Source: Saprospiraceae bacterium (GTDB lineage: Bacteria > Bacteroidota > Bacteroidia > Chitinophagales > Saprospiraceae). Taken from it: DNA of 64,000 nt. The stretch is taken from assembly GCA_021604865.1 (NCBI GenBank), contig BQJU01000024.1:33778-97777 (forward strand), in the 5' to 3' direction. The position numbers were made by a program, and so were the translations under genes. The notes beneath the pieces are model-generated. The model was not told where the DNA came from. It did no database searches and saw only the letters and a list, made by a program, of their open reading frames with translations. Shown piece by piece: positions 54,135 to 62,940 of the stretch. The first letter of the stretch is position 1. The number at the start of each line of letters is the position of its first letter.

Positions 54135-55454
54135 TCAATTGCCCAATTTAATCTTCCCATCATAAGCCTTGATCCGAACTAAAGGGGAATCATCTGAAGC
54201 CCCTTTGATACGACCTTGCAATTCGAGCTTGTCACTCTTTTCCCGAAGGATTTGAATATCCATAGCTGTTTCATTGTATTGCAGGTGGCCATAAGTCAGG
54301 TTCGCCTCCAATCGGTAAAGTATCGCTTTCCCCAATGGAATATCCAGGTCCGTATATTTTCCTTCAAAGTTGAGTTCTTTCAATGGTCCTGTAAAGTTGT
54401 TGACTTGCACCTCATCGTCATAACTGATTATTGATAGGCCCTCCTGTAGGGTATGAATCCGATATTGGGTGTATTTGGAATTGGACTTTAGAAATCCCAA
54501 CTGGTCAACATCCACTTCGTCATCATAAGAAGATTCAAAGTTGAGCACTTTCAAAGATTTGATTTTGAAGGTGGTGTACTTACTTTTAAGTTGTATTTCT
54601 TCGCCACCCTCTGTGGTCATATCGGAGTCGTAAAGATCCATTATTGCCGACTGAAATTTACCAATTTTAAAATCGGAATATTTATCAGTTAGGATAAATC
54701 GCCCCCTGATCAAGCTCATTTCCACATTGGTATCGTAGGTGTCCAATTTCAAGTTGCGGGAGCTTCCCAGCGTGAAACGACCGTATTTCGCTGTCATTTC
54801 TATATTTTCACCGTTTCCAAAACTGATATTGCTATCATAAAGGTCAAGAGTAGCATCGCCAAAGTTGCCAATTGTCCCTTTGCTGTATTTAGATTTCAGG
54901 TTAAGACTACCTTTTATATCCTTGGCAGTAATGCGGCCGCTATACAAGACTACGTCTAGGCTCCCTGCTACACTTTGCTCAATATTGATCTCGTCATATT
55001 TATTCTCCAAAAACAAACGCTCTAATTGGGGTACTCGCAACACCATGCTGATAGTCAGGTCATTGAGTTTTTTCACCTTAGTTCCATCCCGAAATTTAAG
55101 GGTGGTCACGCCATTATTGGTATTCCAGTTTTCTACCTGAAAATCAGTGGTCAGGTTCAACTCGTCAGACAATTCGGTAATCACCACATTGAAATGATCA
55201 AAAACGGCCTGTGCATCCTCTTCGCTATTTGCTTCAAAGGAAATAGTGGCATCAAAATGTACCTTACCATCCGTAGATTGAGTGACCCTCAAAGGACCGT
55301 TCCTATGTTTCAGCCGCACCTGTTTTTTGGCATCAAAGGTTCTGCTGATGGTTTTCGTTCTGGTATCCCCTTCAGCATTCAGAGGCACAACAGCTCCGAG
55401 CATTAGAGCAACCAATAGAAGATTATAGATGAATTTTAGATTCTCGATTTTCAT
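54135..55454 (-). CDS. Exported beta-repeat protein of a sigma-factor operon (DUF4097-like)
   Basis: 439 residues from the ATG at 55454, which gives a clean signal peptide (MKIENLKFIYNLLLVALMLG, AVVPLNA). An in-frame start at 55535 would add a charged 27-residue stretch in front of it. The body is a series of about 20-residue beta repeats (LKSKYSKGTIGNFGDATLDL, TAKYGRFTLGSSRNLKLD) as in DUF4097/head-GIN adhesin-like domains, probably a right-handed beta solenoid at the cell envelope. It overlaps the anti-sigma gene by 32 bases, so it is the likely output or sensed partner of that sigma system. Confidence 0.7.
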   Translation of the reverse strand: MKIENLKFIYNLLLVALMLGAVVPLNAEGDTRTKTISRTFDAKKQVRLKHRNGPLRVTQSTDGKVHFDATISFEANSEEDAQAVFDHFNVVITELSDELNLTTDFQVENWNTNNGVTTLKFRDGTKVKKLNDLTISMVLRVPQLERLFLENKYDEINIEQSVAGSLDVVLYSGRITAKDIKGSLNLKSKYSKGTIGNFGDATLDLYDSNISFGNGENIEMTAKYGRFTLGSSRNLKLDTYDTNVEMSLIRGRFILTDKYSDFKIGKFQSAIMDLYDSDMTTEGGEEIQLKSKYTTFKIKSLKVLNFESSYDDEVDVDQLGFLKSNSKYTQYRIHTLQEGLSIISYDDEVQVNNFTGPLKELNFEGKYTDLDIPLGKAILYRLEANLTYGHLQYNETAMDIQILREKSDKLELQGRIKGASDDSPLVRIKAYDGKIKLGN

Positions 55455-55977
55455 TATTTTTTTGTTTTTCAATTTCTTTTGATAATCTTTCAAGAATGCG
55501 AATTTTTCTTTCGTAATAGCGGAGTAGTGTTTCAACCAGCCGATCGTTGTCTACATATTGAGGCACGTCAGCCAGAGATTCTTTGTGCAATTTGTCCAAT
55601 TGATCGAGCTCGGAAAGGATATCGCGAAAAGCAATTTTTTCTTCATTGTTTAATTCCAAACCGGCTTCTTTCTGGGCAACCATTTGACGGTACACCTCTT
55701 CCTGTTTAGCCAGCTCCGGGTAATAGTCTGCCAGGTCCACCTGCTGTGCACCGCTGGTGGTTTTCAAATACAACCCAATACCCATACTGATCAATAACGC
55801 AAAACTTGCCGCCAACGACCACTTCCAGAATTTTCCAATCTGCAAGTGCCAACCACTAGTAGGTTCCAGGTTAGTTTTCTCTTGCTGAATTCCTTTCCAG
55901 ATCTGTTCCACACGAGGTTTTTCTACCTGGTCAAGAGCCTCTCTTTGCTCCAGGATATATTTTTCTAATTCCGTCAT
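55423..55977 (-). CDS. Single-pass membrane protein, probable anti-sigma factor
   Basis: 184 residues: a cytoplasmic N-domain (about 1-45) with LEKYILEQREALDQVEKPRV, one membrane segment WKWSLAASFALLISMGIGLY (about 49-68), and a periplasmic helical domain. Directly downstream of an ECF sigma gene with an ATGA overlap (55974-55977), which is the standard sigma / anti-sigma order. No canonical zinc anti-sigma HxxxCxxC motif is present, so it is assigned by position and topology. It should hold the sigma factor at the membrane until an envelope signal arrives. Confidence 0.7.
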   Translation of the reverse strand: MTELEKYILEQREALDQVEKPRVEQIWKGIQQEKTNLEPTSGWHLQIGKFWKWSLAASFALLISMGIGLYLKTTSGAQQVDLADYYPELAKQEEVYRQMVAQKEAGLELNNEEKIAFRDILSELDQLDKLHKESLADVPQYVDNDRLVETLLRYYERKIRILERLSKEIEKQKNNENRESKIHL

Positions 55978-56582
55978 AATTTTGCTTTTAATTTTTCACT
56001 CAGCAAATGTCTCGCGCGGCGATATTGCGTCTTAGAGGTGGAAACTGATATATTCAGGATTTCAGCAACTTCCTGATGTTGATAACCTTCCAGCAAATGC
56101 AAGTTGAACACAACCCGGCAGCCCTCTGGCAATTCCTTAATAGTTTGGTGAATGGTTTTTAAGTCAAGTGGAAAATCAGCTTGCCCATCATTGGGATCAG
56201 AAACAGAAAGGCTAAAATCATGGTCTTCAAGTGCTACAAAAGACATACGGCCCGCTGTACGCAGATAATTAAGACTCATATTGATACAAATCCGTTTGAT
56301 CCATGCTCCCAGGCTAGAGTCCCCTTTAAAGGTATGCAGCTTGTGAAACACCTGAACAAAAGCATCCTGCAAAACGTCTTCAGCTTCCGGGACCCTCGGT
56401 ATCATCCGGATCACGGTATGATACATAGCCTGAACATAACGGCAATACAAGCGGTGCGCTGCCCGCTGATCGCCCTTAATACTGGCCACAACCAATTCGG
56501 CCTCTTCAGGGTCCAGGTTATAGGTAGATTCGTGCAAGGAATAGCTGTCTTTCGTGATCTGTTTTGTTTCAATGATGGTCAT
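55974..56582 (-). CDS. ECF-type RNA polymerase sigma factor
   Basis: 202 residues. Region 2: HRLYCRYVQAMYHTVIRM followed by EAEDVLQDAFVQVFHKLHTF and GAWIKRICINMSLNYLR. Region 4: ELPEGCRVVFNLHLLEGYQH then EVAEILNISVSTSKTQYRRA. This is a group 4 sigma factor with both helix-turn-helix parts intact and about the normal length. First gene of a three-gene operon with the membrane anti-sigma candidate and the exported beta-repeat protein. Group 4 factors commonly control their own operon; a clear matching promoter was not found in the 5' region. Confidence 0.92.
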   Translation of the reverse strand: MTIIETKQITKDSYSLHESTYNLDPEEAELVVASIKGDQRAAHRLYCRYVQAMYHTVIRMIPRVPEAEDVLQDAFVQVFHKLHTFKGDSSLGAWIKRICINMSLNYLRTAGRMSFVALEDHDFSLSVSDPNDGQADFPLDLKTIHQTIKELPEGCRVVFNLHLLEGYQHQEVAEILNISVSTSKTQYRRARHLLSEKLKAKL

Positions 56583-56888
56583 CTGATGTGTATTCCAGTA
56601 TTATGAAGTTGCTAAGTACTTCCTGCTATCAGCGTGCGGGAAGGTTTAAATCAACTTCTATACAAGAAAGATGCACCAGGAAAACAAAGGTTGGAATTTA
56701 TTTTATTTTTTTCTTTCCATACAACCATTTATCAACTTTTGAGCTCCTATTAATACGTTCCAATGGGAATGGCAAAAAAATTATTGACTCAAAGGGGAAT
56801 TAGCTGGAATTTTGCTTATATTTGAATAATTAGATCAATTTCCATACTAGCTTTTAATAATAGGCTCTTACCAGATAACCACCCTTAG

Positions 56889-57052
56889 TGCATGTTTGGA
56901 GGTCACCCTTTGGGCCCAAAACGCCTCTTTTTTGCTGATACTTTGTTGCTTTTTTTGACCGTATCTTCCAGATATGCTCCGCAAAAAGCGCCTCGTTTCA
57001 GCAAAAAATTGACACTTTTTGCCTCCAAAAGCGACCTCCAAACAAGCACTTA
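56889..57052. repeat. Repeat-family copy 2 (164 bp, terminal inverted repeats)
   Basis: The left end AGTGCATGTTTGGAGGTCACC and the right end (other strand AGTGCTTGTTTGGAGGTCGCT) match at 18-19 of 21 bases. A second nested perfect stem (TTTTTTGCTGA / TCAGCAAAAAA) lets almost the whole unit fold on itself. No clear target-site duplication. Best-preserved copy in the window. Confidence 0.65.
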
Positions 57053-57388
57053 TATACTTATACCAGATTGTACTTTGTCAGATGAATTACAATCAGGGAG
57101 GATAGATCAATAGGTGTTCCTTAAAATAGGTTCGTAATTTTGGCCCTAATCTAAGTGAATAGCTTGGCTTAGCCCGGACTAAGCGAGGCGGTTCTTCAAC
57201 AACGGTAGCGCCCAAAGTACGCCTGGAAAAGTGGACAATTATTGTTCCAATTTCTCTTAGTCTTAAATTTAATACATTTTTAACATATAAAAATGTAACA
57301 AAACCCATAAAAACGAGTTAATAAGTATATAAACAAGAAATAAAATTGACGTTGGCTTAAGTTTCATAAACTAGTGAGTGTAAAGTAA

Positions 57389-57414
57389 CAGCCCTTCCAA
57401 CATTGGAAGGGCTG
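57389..57414 (+). terminator. Terminator-like hairpin 158 bases before the Rieske operon
   Basis: CAGCCCTTCCA-ACAT-TGGAAGGGCTG: a perfect 11-bp GC-rich stem with TCTTATTTTT after it on the plus strand. Being upstream of the operon rather than after a gene, it may be an attenuator in a long leader, possibly together with the following TTTCGGAT/ATCCGAAA stem. Confidence 0.6.
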
Positions 57415-57572
57415 TCTTATTTTTCGGATATCTCCTCCTGAGACGATCCGAAACCCTACTTTTTTCCTATCTTGAGAGGAAAGCAAAAAATCCATATAAA
57501 TAGGGCGAAGTGTAGTGGCCCGAACAGTTATTGGCATATTCCTTTGCTTCTTTTGTAGGAAAAACACCATAA

Positions 57573-59213
57573 ATGAATAACCCACACGCCTTTTCTGACC
57601 TGATAGATCCGGTCAAAATCATTGCTTTTGAAGAACTGAACGATCGCCAACCAACACGAGCATTGATTGAAAACACAGACCTCGTTATTATCCGCTTCGA
57701 CGATTCTTTTTCCATATTATACGGTCGCTGTCTACACCGTGGGGCTATGCTGGCTGATGGTTCTGTTGATGAAAACGACAACCTCATTTGCGGACTTCAC
57801 CAATGGGATTACCGCATCAATACCGGGGTGAGTGAATACAACAATGACGAAGCGCTCTACAAATTCCGATCGGCATTACATGAAGGCATGGTTTACATTG
57901 ACCGGGCTGATGTAATTGCTTATGAAGAATTGCACCCTCAGCCGTTTAAAAGAGAGCAATACCTTGGTGCCTATGCCGATACCCATCCGGAGGATACAGA
58001 ACCTTTTACCCATTATATCGAGGAATTGGCCAAAAACGGCCTAAAGAAGGTTGGACACCACGGCCCCTCTGCTGCTATGGGGGTTGATCGAAGAACGTTG
58101 CCTAAATGGGAAGACATCCAGTTTCTACCTGCCCAGCTTTCGAGCCGGCCGCTGCTGGATGAGGCAGCTGTTTCCACAAAAGTGGTTATAGGCCCGAATG
58201 CAAAAAAGCCCCTCGAAATTGAAATCCCCTTGTTTGTATCGGATATGTCATTTGGTGCCCTATCCAGAGAAGCAAAGATCTCCCTGGCAAAGGGAGCTAA
58301 ATTGGCAGGGACGGGCATCTGTTCCGGTGAAGGGGGCATGCTTCCGGAAGAACAGTCGAATAGCGACCGCTATTTTTATGAACTGGCTTCCGCCAAATTC
58401 GGATTTAGCTGGGATAAGGTCGAAAAAGTCCAGGCTTTCCACTTCAAGGGCGGCCAAGGAGCCAAAACCGGTACCGGAGGCCACTTGCCGGGTAATAAAG
58501 TTACCGAAGAAATAGCACAAGTCCGGGGACTTAAGGTGGGTGAACCGGCCATTTCTCCTGCTACGTTCCCCGATCTAAAAACATTGGCCGACTTTAAAGA
58601 AATTGCCATAGAGGTCAAAGAACGTACCGGGGGCATCCCCGTAGGTTTTAAAATTGCTGCCAGCCATATCGAAAAAGATATCGACTTTGCCCTGGAAGTA
58701 GGCGCAGATTACATTATTCTCGACGGTCGTGGCGGAGGTACTGGCGCTGCGCCAACCATTCTGCGCAACCACATCAATGTGCCGACTATTCCTGCCCTGG
58801 CACGTGCCCGAAGACATCTGGATAAACTAAAAATGCCCGAGGTAACGCTTATCATCACCGGTGGTCTGCGGATACCAGCCGACTTTGCCAAAGCCTTGAT
58901 GCTTGGAGCTGATGCTATCGCCGTATCCAATGCTGCCATTCAGGCCATCGGTTGTTTGGGTATGCGGGCTTGCCACACCAACAATTGTCCGGTGGGTATT
59001 GCCACCCAAAAAGAACACTTGCGCGCCAGACTCGATATTGACCAGTCAGCTCAACAATTAGCCAATTATTTTACAGCAAGCAATGCTTTGATCAAAGTGA
59101 TTGCCCGTGCCTGTGGATACGATGACATCCGCAAATTTAATCCGGATGACCTCAGTACTTTCGACTATGAAATGCACCGGCTGACTGGAATTAATTTCGC
59201 TGGGGTTAAATAG
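57573..59213 (+). CDS. Rieske-glutamate synthase (FMN domain) fusion protein
   Basis: 546 residues. An N-terminal Rieske domain with C53-L-H55 and C73-G-L-H76 binds a [2Fe-2S] cluster. From about 180 the FMN-binding central domain of glutamate synthase follows (ADYIILDGRGGGTGAAPTIL, LIITGGLRIPADFAKALMLG, then ADAIAVSNAA), including the [3Fe-4S] cysteines in CLGMRACHTNNCPVG. Ordinary GltB has a glutaminase domain in front; here a Rieske domain takes its place. Stand-alone FMN domains occur in archaeal-type GltS and in N-methylglutamate synthase. No NAD(P)H/GltD partner is seen. First gene of the Rieske operon. Electron donor and substrate are unknown. Confidence 0.83.
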   Translation: MNNPHAFSDLIDPVKIIAFEELNDRQPTRALIENTDLVIIRFDDSFSILYGRCLHRGAMLADGSVDENDNLICGLHQWDYRINTGVSEYNNDEALYKFRSALHEGMVYIDRADVIAYEELHPQPFKREQYLGAYADTHPEDTEPFTHYIEELAKNGLKKVGHHGPSAAMGVDRRTLPKWEDIQFLPAQLSSRPLLDEAAVSTKVVIGPNAKKPLEIEIPLFVSDMSFGALSREAKISLAKGAKLAGTGICSGEGGMLPEEQSNSDRYFYELASAKFGFSWDKVEKVQAFHFKGGQGAKTGTGGHLPGNKVTEEIAQVRGLKVGEPAISPATFPDLKTLADFKEIAIEVKERTGGIPVGFKIAASHIEKDIDFALEVGADYIILDGRGGGTGAAPTILRNHINVPTIPALARARRHLDKLKMPEVTLIITGGLRIPADFAKALMLGADAIAVSNAAIQAIGCLGMRACHTNNCPVGIATQKEHLRARLDIDQSAQQLANYFTASNALIKVIARACGYDDIRKFNPDDLSTFDYEMHRLTGINFAGVK

Positions 59214-59272
59214 CCTGCAAACATACGCTCAACCTAATATTAGATTGATATTTTAATAATCCATTAAAAGAT

Positions 59273-61225
59273 ATGTCCGAAAAAATTATCTGGCACAAAG
59301 TATTGGAAAATCCTTCCGATTTGCCGGAAGGACGGGTCCAGACAGTAAGTGCTGCCCATAAAACCTTTTGTTTGACCCATTATCAGGGAAAATTCGCCTG
59401 TTTGGATAATAAATGCCCACATCAAGGAGGTCCTTTGGGCGAAGGAAGTATTGAGAAAGGTTTATTGCGATGTCCATGGCATGGCTGGGATTATGATCCA
59501 CTGACCGGGAAACCACCGGGAGGTTTTGATGACGGTGTAGAGACCTTTCCGGTAGAAGTCCGGAAAGATGGCATCTACATCGGTTTATTATCCGAACCTG
59601 CACATGAACCCACCGTCTCCGATCTGATGGTGGAAACGATGATCAATTGGGGCGTTGAAGTGGGGTTTGGAATGGTGGGACATTCCAATCTTGGTTTTGC
59701 TGACGCGATCCGGAGAAAGGAAGCAGAGGGCAAGATTCGCTTTTTTGGAATCCGCCATGAGGGGGCAGCTTCTTTTGCAGCCTCTGCTTACGGTAAATTG
59801 ACAGGCAAACCAGCCTTTTGTTTTGCTATTGCCGGGCCGGGTTCAACCAATATGTACACAGGGCTGTGGGATGCCAAAGTGGACCGAGCTCCACTGCTGG
59901 CCTTAACTGGTCAGGTGGCCAGTCAAGTGTTGGGTACCGGAAATTTTCAGGAATTGGATCTGGTGCAGGCTTTTAGTTCGGTAGCGGCCTTTAACCATCG
60001 GGTACAAAAGGGCAGCCAACACGCTGAATTGATGAGCCTGGCCATCAAAAGTGCCATCGTCAAAAGGGATGTTGCTCACCTCACCTTTCCAGATGAGGTA
60101 CAGGTCCATAAAGTAGATCCGGAAGCTATGGCAAAAGTACCTGAAGGTCGGGTGGCTTCCGCCAAAATTGCCCCTCCGCAGGAAGCATTTAATCAGGCCA
60201 TTACAATGATGAAAAAGGCCAAACGCCCGGTTATTATTACCGGTCATGGTGCACGTTTTCACATGCCTGCAATTATTGCCCTGGCAGAAACACTCAACTG
60301 TCCAATCCTCACCACTTTTAAAGGTAAAGGTCAAATTCCGGATGCTCACCCACTAGCTGGAGGTGTATTGGGAAGAAGTGGCACGCCAGTAGCTTCCTGG
60401 TTTATGAACGAATGTGATCTATTGTTGGTGTTAGGGGCTTCTTTCTCCAAACATACCGGAATTACGGCCAAAAAGCCCACCATCCAAGTAGATTTTGACC
60501 CGATGGCACTAGCAAAATTCCACGAAATAGATTGTTTATTATGGGGAGAAATCTCCGTAACAGTAGAACAGATGCAAGCCGCATTGGAAAATAGCCACCA
60601 TACCGAAAACCAACGGGCTCAACTGGCAGAACGCTGGCGTATCTGGCGAGCCGAAAAAACCCGGCGTCTGTTAGAGAAAGGGGTCCGCGGACCTAGCTCA
60701 ATTGCCGTTTTTGACGCCATGAACCGATTAGCTCCTGAAAGAGCCGTACTCTGTGTTGATGTAGGGAATAACGCCTATTCTTTTGGCCGTTATTACGAGA
60801 GCAAAACCGGCAACTCCTTTATCATGTCCGGCTATCTGGGTTCTATTGGATTTGCCTTTCCGGCAGCTATGGGTGCCTGGGCTGCCGTCGGAGATAGCCG
60901 TCCTGTAATCGCCGTAGCTGGCGATGGTGGCTTTGCTCAGTACCTCGGGGAGATTACCACTGCCGTAAAATACAATATGCCCATTACCCTGATACTCCTT
61001 AACAATGACGAATTGGGTAAAATATCTAAAGAACAACGCGCAGCCGAATTGGATGTCTGGAAAACCAGCTTGCATAATCCCAATTTTGCGGATTATGCCC
61101 GGTCATGCGGCGCGCTAGGATTTCGGGTAACAGAAGCCTCTAAACTGGATGAAGCCCTAGAGGCCGCATTTGGGCACCAGGGGCCTGCCGTGGTGGAGGT
61201 CATCACGGATGTGAAATTGATTTAA
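59273..61225 (+). CDS. Rieske-thiamine diphosphate enzyme fusion (pyruvate oxidase / acetolactate synthase family)
   Basis: 650 residues. Rieske domain at 1-105 with C48-P-H50 and C67-P-W-H70. A complete three-domain ThDP enzyme follows: RHEGAASFAASAYGKLTG with the activating E163, IITGHGARFHMPAIIALAET as the middle domain, and VAGDGGFAQYLGEITTAV with the GDG...NN cofactor motif (550-579). Enzymes of this family decarboxylate 2-keto acids; PoxB-type members pass electrons to quinone through FAD. The middle domain resembles the FAD-binding type. A Rieske cluster fused to this fold is very unusual and suggests direct electron release to iron-sulfur partners. Gap to the previous gene is 59 bases; the next begins three bases on. 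Confidence 0.85.
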   Translation: MSEKIIWHKVLENPSDLPEGRVQTVSAAHKTFCLTHYQGKFACLDNKCPHQGGPLGEGSIEKGLLRCPWHGWDYDPLTGKPPGGFDDGVETFPVEVRKDGIYIGLLSEPAHEPTVSDLMVETMINWGVEVGFGMVGHSNLGFADAIRRKEAEGKIRFFGIRHEGAASFAASAYGKLTGKPAFCFAIAGPGSTNMYTGLWDAKVDRAPLLALTGQVASQVLGTGNFQELDLVQAFSSVAAFNHRVQKGSQHAELMSLAIKSAIVKRDVAHLTFPDEVQVHKVDPEAMAKVPEGRVASAKIAPPQEAFNQAITMMKKAKRPVIITGHGARFHMPAIIALAETLNCPILTTFKGKGQIPDAHPLAGGVLGRSGTPVASWFMNECDLLLVLGASFSKHTGITAKKPTIQVDFDPMALAKFHEIDCLLWGEISVTVEQMQAALENSHHTENQRAQLAERWRIWRAEKTRRLLEKGVRGPSSIAVFDAMNRLAPERAVLCVDVGNNAYSFGRYYESKTGNSFIMSGYLGSIGFAFPAAMGAWAAVGDSRPVIAVAGDGGFAQYLGEITTAVKYNMPITLILLNNDELGKISKEQRAAELDVWKTSLHNPNFADYARSCGALGFRVTEASKLDEALEAAFGHQGPAVVEVITDVKLI

Positions 61226-61228
61226 AAT

Positions 61229-61432
61229 ATGCAACCCATGGCTTATATCCTATTTTATTTATTATTAATTTACAGTCTGATTGGCTTGTTGTTCGGACTG
61301 GCGTTTGTGTTCAAAGGTGTCCAAAAAATTGACCCAGGGGCCGAAGGGACCTCCTGGGGATTCCGACTGCTGATATTGCCCGGATCAATCGCTTTTTGGC
61401 CCTTTTTACTAACGAAATGGATGCGATCATGA
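61229..61432 (+). CDS. Small two-segment membrane protein
   Basis: 67 residues: two hydrophobic stretches (ILFYLLLIYSLIGLLFGLAF at about 7-26 and a second at about 46-62) with KGVQKIDPGAEGTSWGFR between. Tight spacing (three bases after the previous stop, ATGA overlap with the next) shows that it belongs to the operon. It may help assemble or anchor the membrane part of the Rieske system. No family recognised; it resembles small bc-complex or oxidase accessory subunits only in size. Confidence 0.65.
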   Translation: MQPMAYILFYLLLIYSLIGLLFGLAFVFKGVQKIDPGAEGTSWGFRLLILPGSIAFWPFLLTKWMRS

Positions 61433-61887
61433 TTCACCCCCTTAGAAAGCGGCATTTTTATACCTGGATCTTTCTGGGCCTATTATTGCCCATCATTTTT
61501 GGCCTGGCCATCTCCGGGATCTCCGAGGTGCCAATCAATACAGCCTGGACAAGTGGGAGTCTCAAAAAACCGTTAGAGCAAACGCTACTCAGCACGGAAG
61601 AGGCGGGAATTACATTAAAACTTCTCGAACGAGTGGGCAGCCCTCTTCGGTACCTGGAATTTACGGTCAAAGAGCCATTGCAAAGCAGCAGCGCATTGGT
61701 ATATCTACTTCCCAATGGAGAAAATGCCGTTGATAAAGGCATTTTGCTAGGGCAAATAGGCAGCCGGGGCTTGTACAAAATAGCCCTGGACTCTGCAATG
61801 GGTAACCAAGAGGTTTTACAAATCCTGCTTTATGACAATATTAAACGTTCCACCATTCAGGAGTTTTCACTCGACAAAGGACAATAA
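61429..61887 (+). CDS. Membrane-anchored hypothetical protein of the Rieske operon
   Basis: 152 residues from the ATG at 61429, which overlaps the previous stop as ATGA; earlier in-frame starts lack support. One N-terminal membrane segment (FYTWIFLGLLLPIIFGLAIS) is followed by an outside-facing beta-rich domain of about 115 residues (SGSLKKPLEQTLLSTEEAGI and on). No cysteine or histidine cluster, so it does not seem to bind a redox cofactor. It ends three bases before the ferric-reductase-like gene. Function unknown; conserved position implies a structural or docking role. Confidence 0.62.
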   Translation: MIHPLRKRHFYTWIFLGLLLPIIFGLAISGISEVPINTAWTSGSLKKPLEQTLLSTEEAGITLKLLERVGSPLRYLEFTVKEPLQSSSALVYLLPNGENAVDKGILLGQIGSRGLYKIALDSAMGNQEVLQILLYDNIKRSTIQEFSLDKGQ

Positions 61888-61890
61888 ATT

Positions 61891-62913
61891 ATGAGTGCAA
61901 AATACGAAGCCATACTCTGGAATCCACAAAAACGGAATTACGACCTGATTCTTTGGGGGTTGATCTTGTTATATTTTGTCCTTTTCAGCGTATTTCAAGC
62001 TATCTTTCACCCCACTTTCACTCCGGAGACACTACTCATCCGCGGTACGGGTACCCTTGCTCTATTGATGTTGCACATCATTTTGGTGATTGGCCCTTTA
62101 TGTCGGATCAATGCACAGTTTTTACCCTTGCTTTACAACCGGCGGCATCTCGGGGTGAGCATGTTTCTCATTGCAGCCGTTCACGGAATTTTCAGCATCC
62201 TCCAATTTCATTTACTGGGTAATGTCAATCCTTTGATTTCCATCTTCACCTCAAATGGGCAATACGATTCGCTGGCACAATTCCCCTTTCAGGTTTTGGG
62301 CTTTTTCGCCTTGATCATCCTATTTTTAATGGCTGTAAGTAGTCATGATTTTTGGTTGAAAAACCTGGGGCCGCGCTTTTGGAAAAGTATGCACATGTTG
62401 GTTTACATTGCTTATGGGCTGATTATAAGCCACGTTTTGCTCGGTGTTATCCAAGTTGAGGATTCCCCTGTATTGATCACGCTGCTCGGAGTGGGCATGT
62501 TGACCATCATTGGTTTGCATATATACGCAGCAATATTAGAGCGGCGAAGAGAACAGCAACTTACCAAGCTGGATCAGGAAGGTTTTATGTGGGTAGGTGA
62601 AGTTGATGACATTGCTGAAGATCGGGCAAAAGTGGTTTTTGCAGCAGGAGAAAACATCGCAATTTTCAAATCCTCGGGTAAATTTTATGCCGTCAATAAT
62701 GTTTGCAAGCATCAAAATGGGCCGCTCGGTGAAGGCAAAATTGTAGACGGTTGTATTACCTGCCCCTGGCATGGTTACCAATATTTACCCGAAACCGGAC
62801 AGGCACCGCCACCCTTTACTGAAAAAGTATCGACGTATACGGTAAAAGTAATTGATCAGCAGGTATGGGTGAATCCCAAGCCATTGCCGGAAGACACTCG
62901 TGTGGAGGTCTAA
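61891..62913 (+). CDS. Ferric-reductase-like heme membrane domain fused to a Rieske domain
   Basis: 340 residues. Residues 1-220 contain six membrane segments with paired histidines in helices (LLMLHIILVIGPL, NRRHLGVSMFLIAAVHGIFS, KSMHMLVYIAYGLIISHVLL), the layout of the FRE/MsrQ-type diheme domain. The C-terminal Rieske domain has C272-K-H274 and C291-P-W-H294 and shares NGPLGEGKI and CPWHG with the Rieske part of the thiamine-enzyme fusion, so those two probably arose by duplication. Electrons could pass from cytoplasmic Rieske partners through heme to quinone or the periplasm, or in the reverse direction. Direction is not decidable from sequence. Confidence 0.85.
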   Translation: MSAKYEAILWNPQKRNYDLILWGLILLYFVLFSVFQAIFHPTFTPETLLIRGTGTLALLMLHIILVIGPLCRINAQFLPLLYNRRHLGVSMFLIAAVHGIFSILQFHLLGNVNPLISIFTSNGQYDSLAQFPFQVLGFFALIILFLMAVSSHDFWLKNLGPRFWKSMHMLVYIAYGLIISHVLLGVIQVEDSPVLITLLGVGMLTIIGLHIYAAILERRREQQLTKLDQEGFMWVGEVDDIAEDRAKVVFAAGENIAIFKSSGKFYAVNNVCKHQNGPLGEGKIVDGCITCPWHGYQYLPETGQAPPPFTEKVSTYTVKVIDQQVWVNPKPLPEDTRVEV

Positions 62914-62940
62914 AAAACCTATTTCAAAAAATGTAACAAC

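Larger units (their letters stand above)
56583..57572. other. 990-bp intergenic region with repeat copy and leader hairpins
   Basis: Divergent region between the sigma operon and the Rieske operon. It contains the 164-bp inverted-repeat copy (56889-57052), AT-rich DNA near 57260-57360 with an ACATTTTT/AAAAATGT stem, a terminator-like hairpin at 57389-57414 and a second stem TTTCGGAT/ATCCGAAA just after it. No gene was recognised. Confidence 0.5.

Noticed and set aside
55455..55535. Longer start for the exported beta-repeat protein
   Set aside because: It would put a charged stretch before the signal peptide; the ATG at 55454 is normal.
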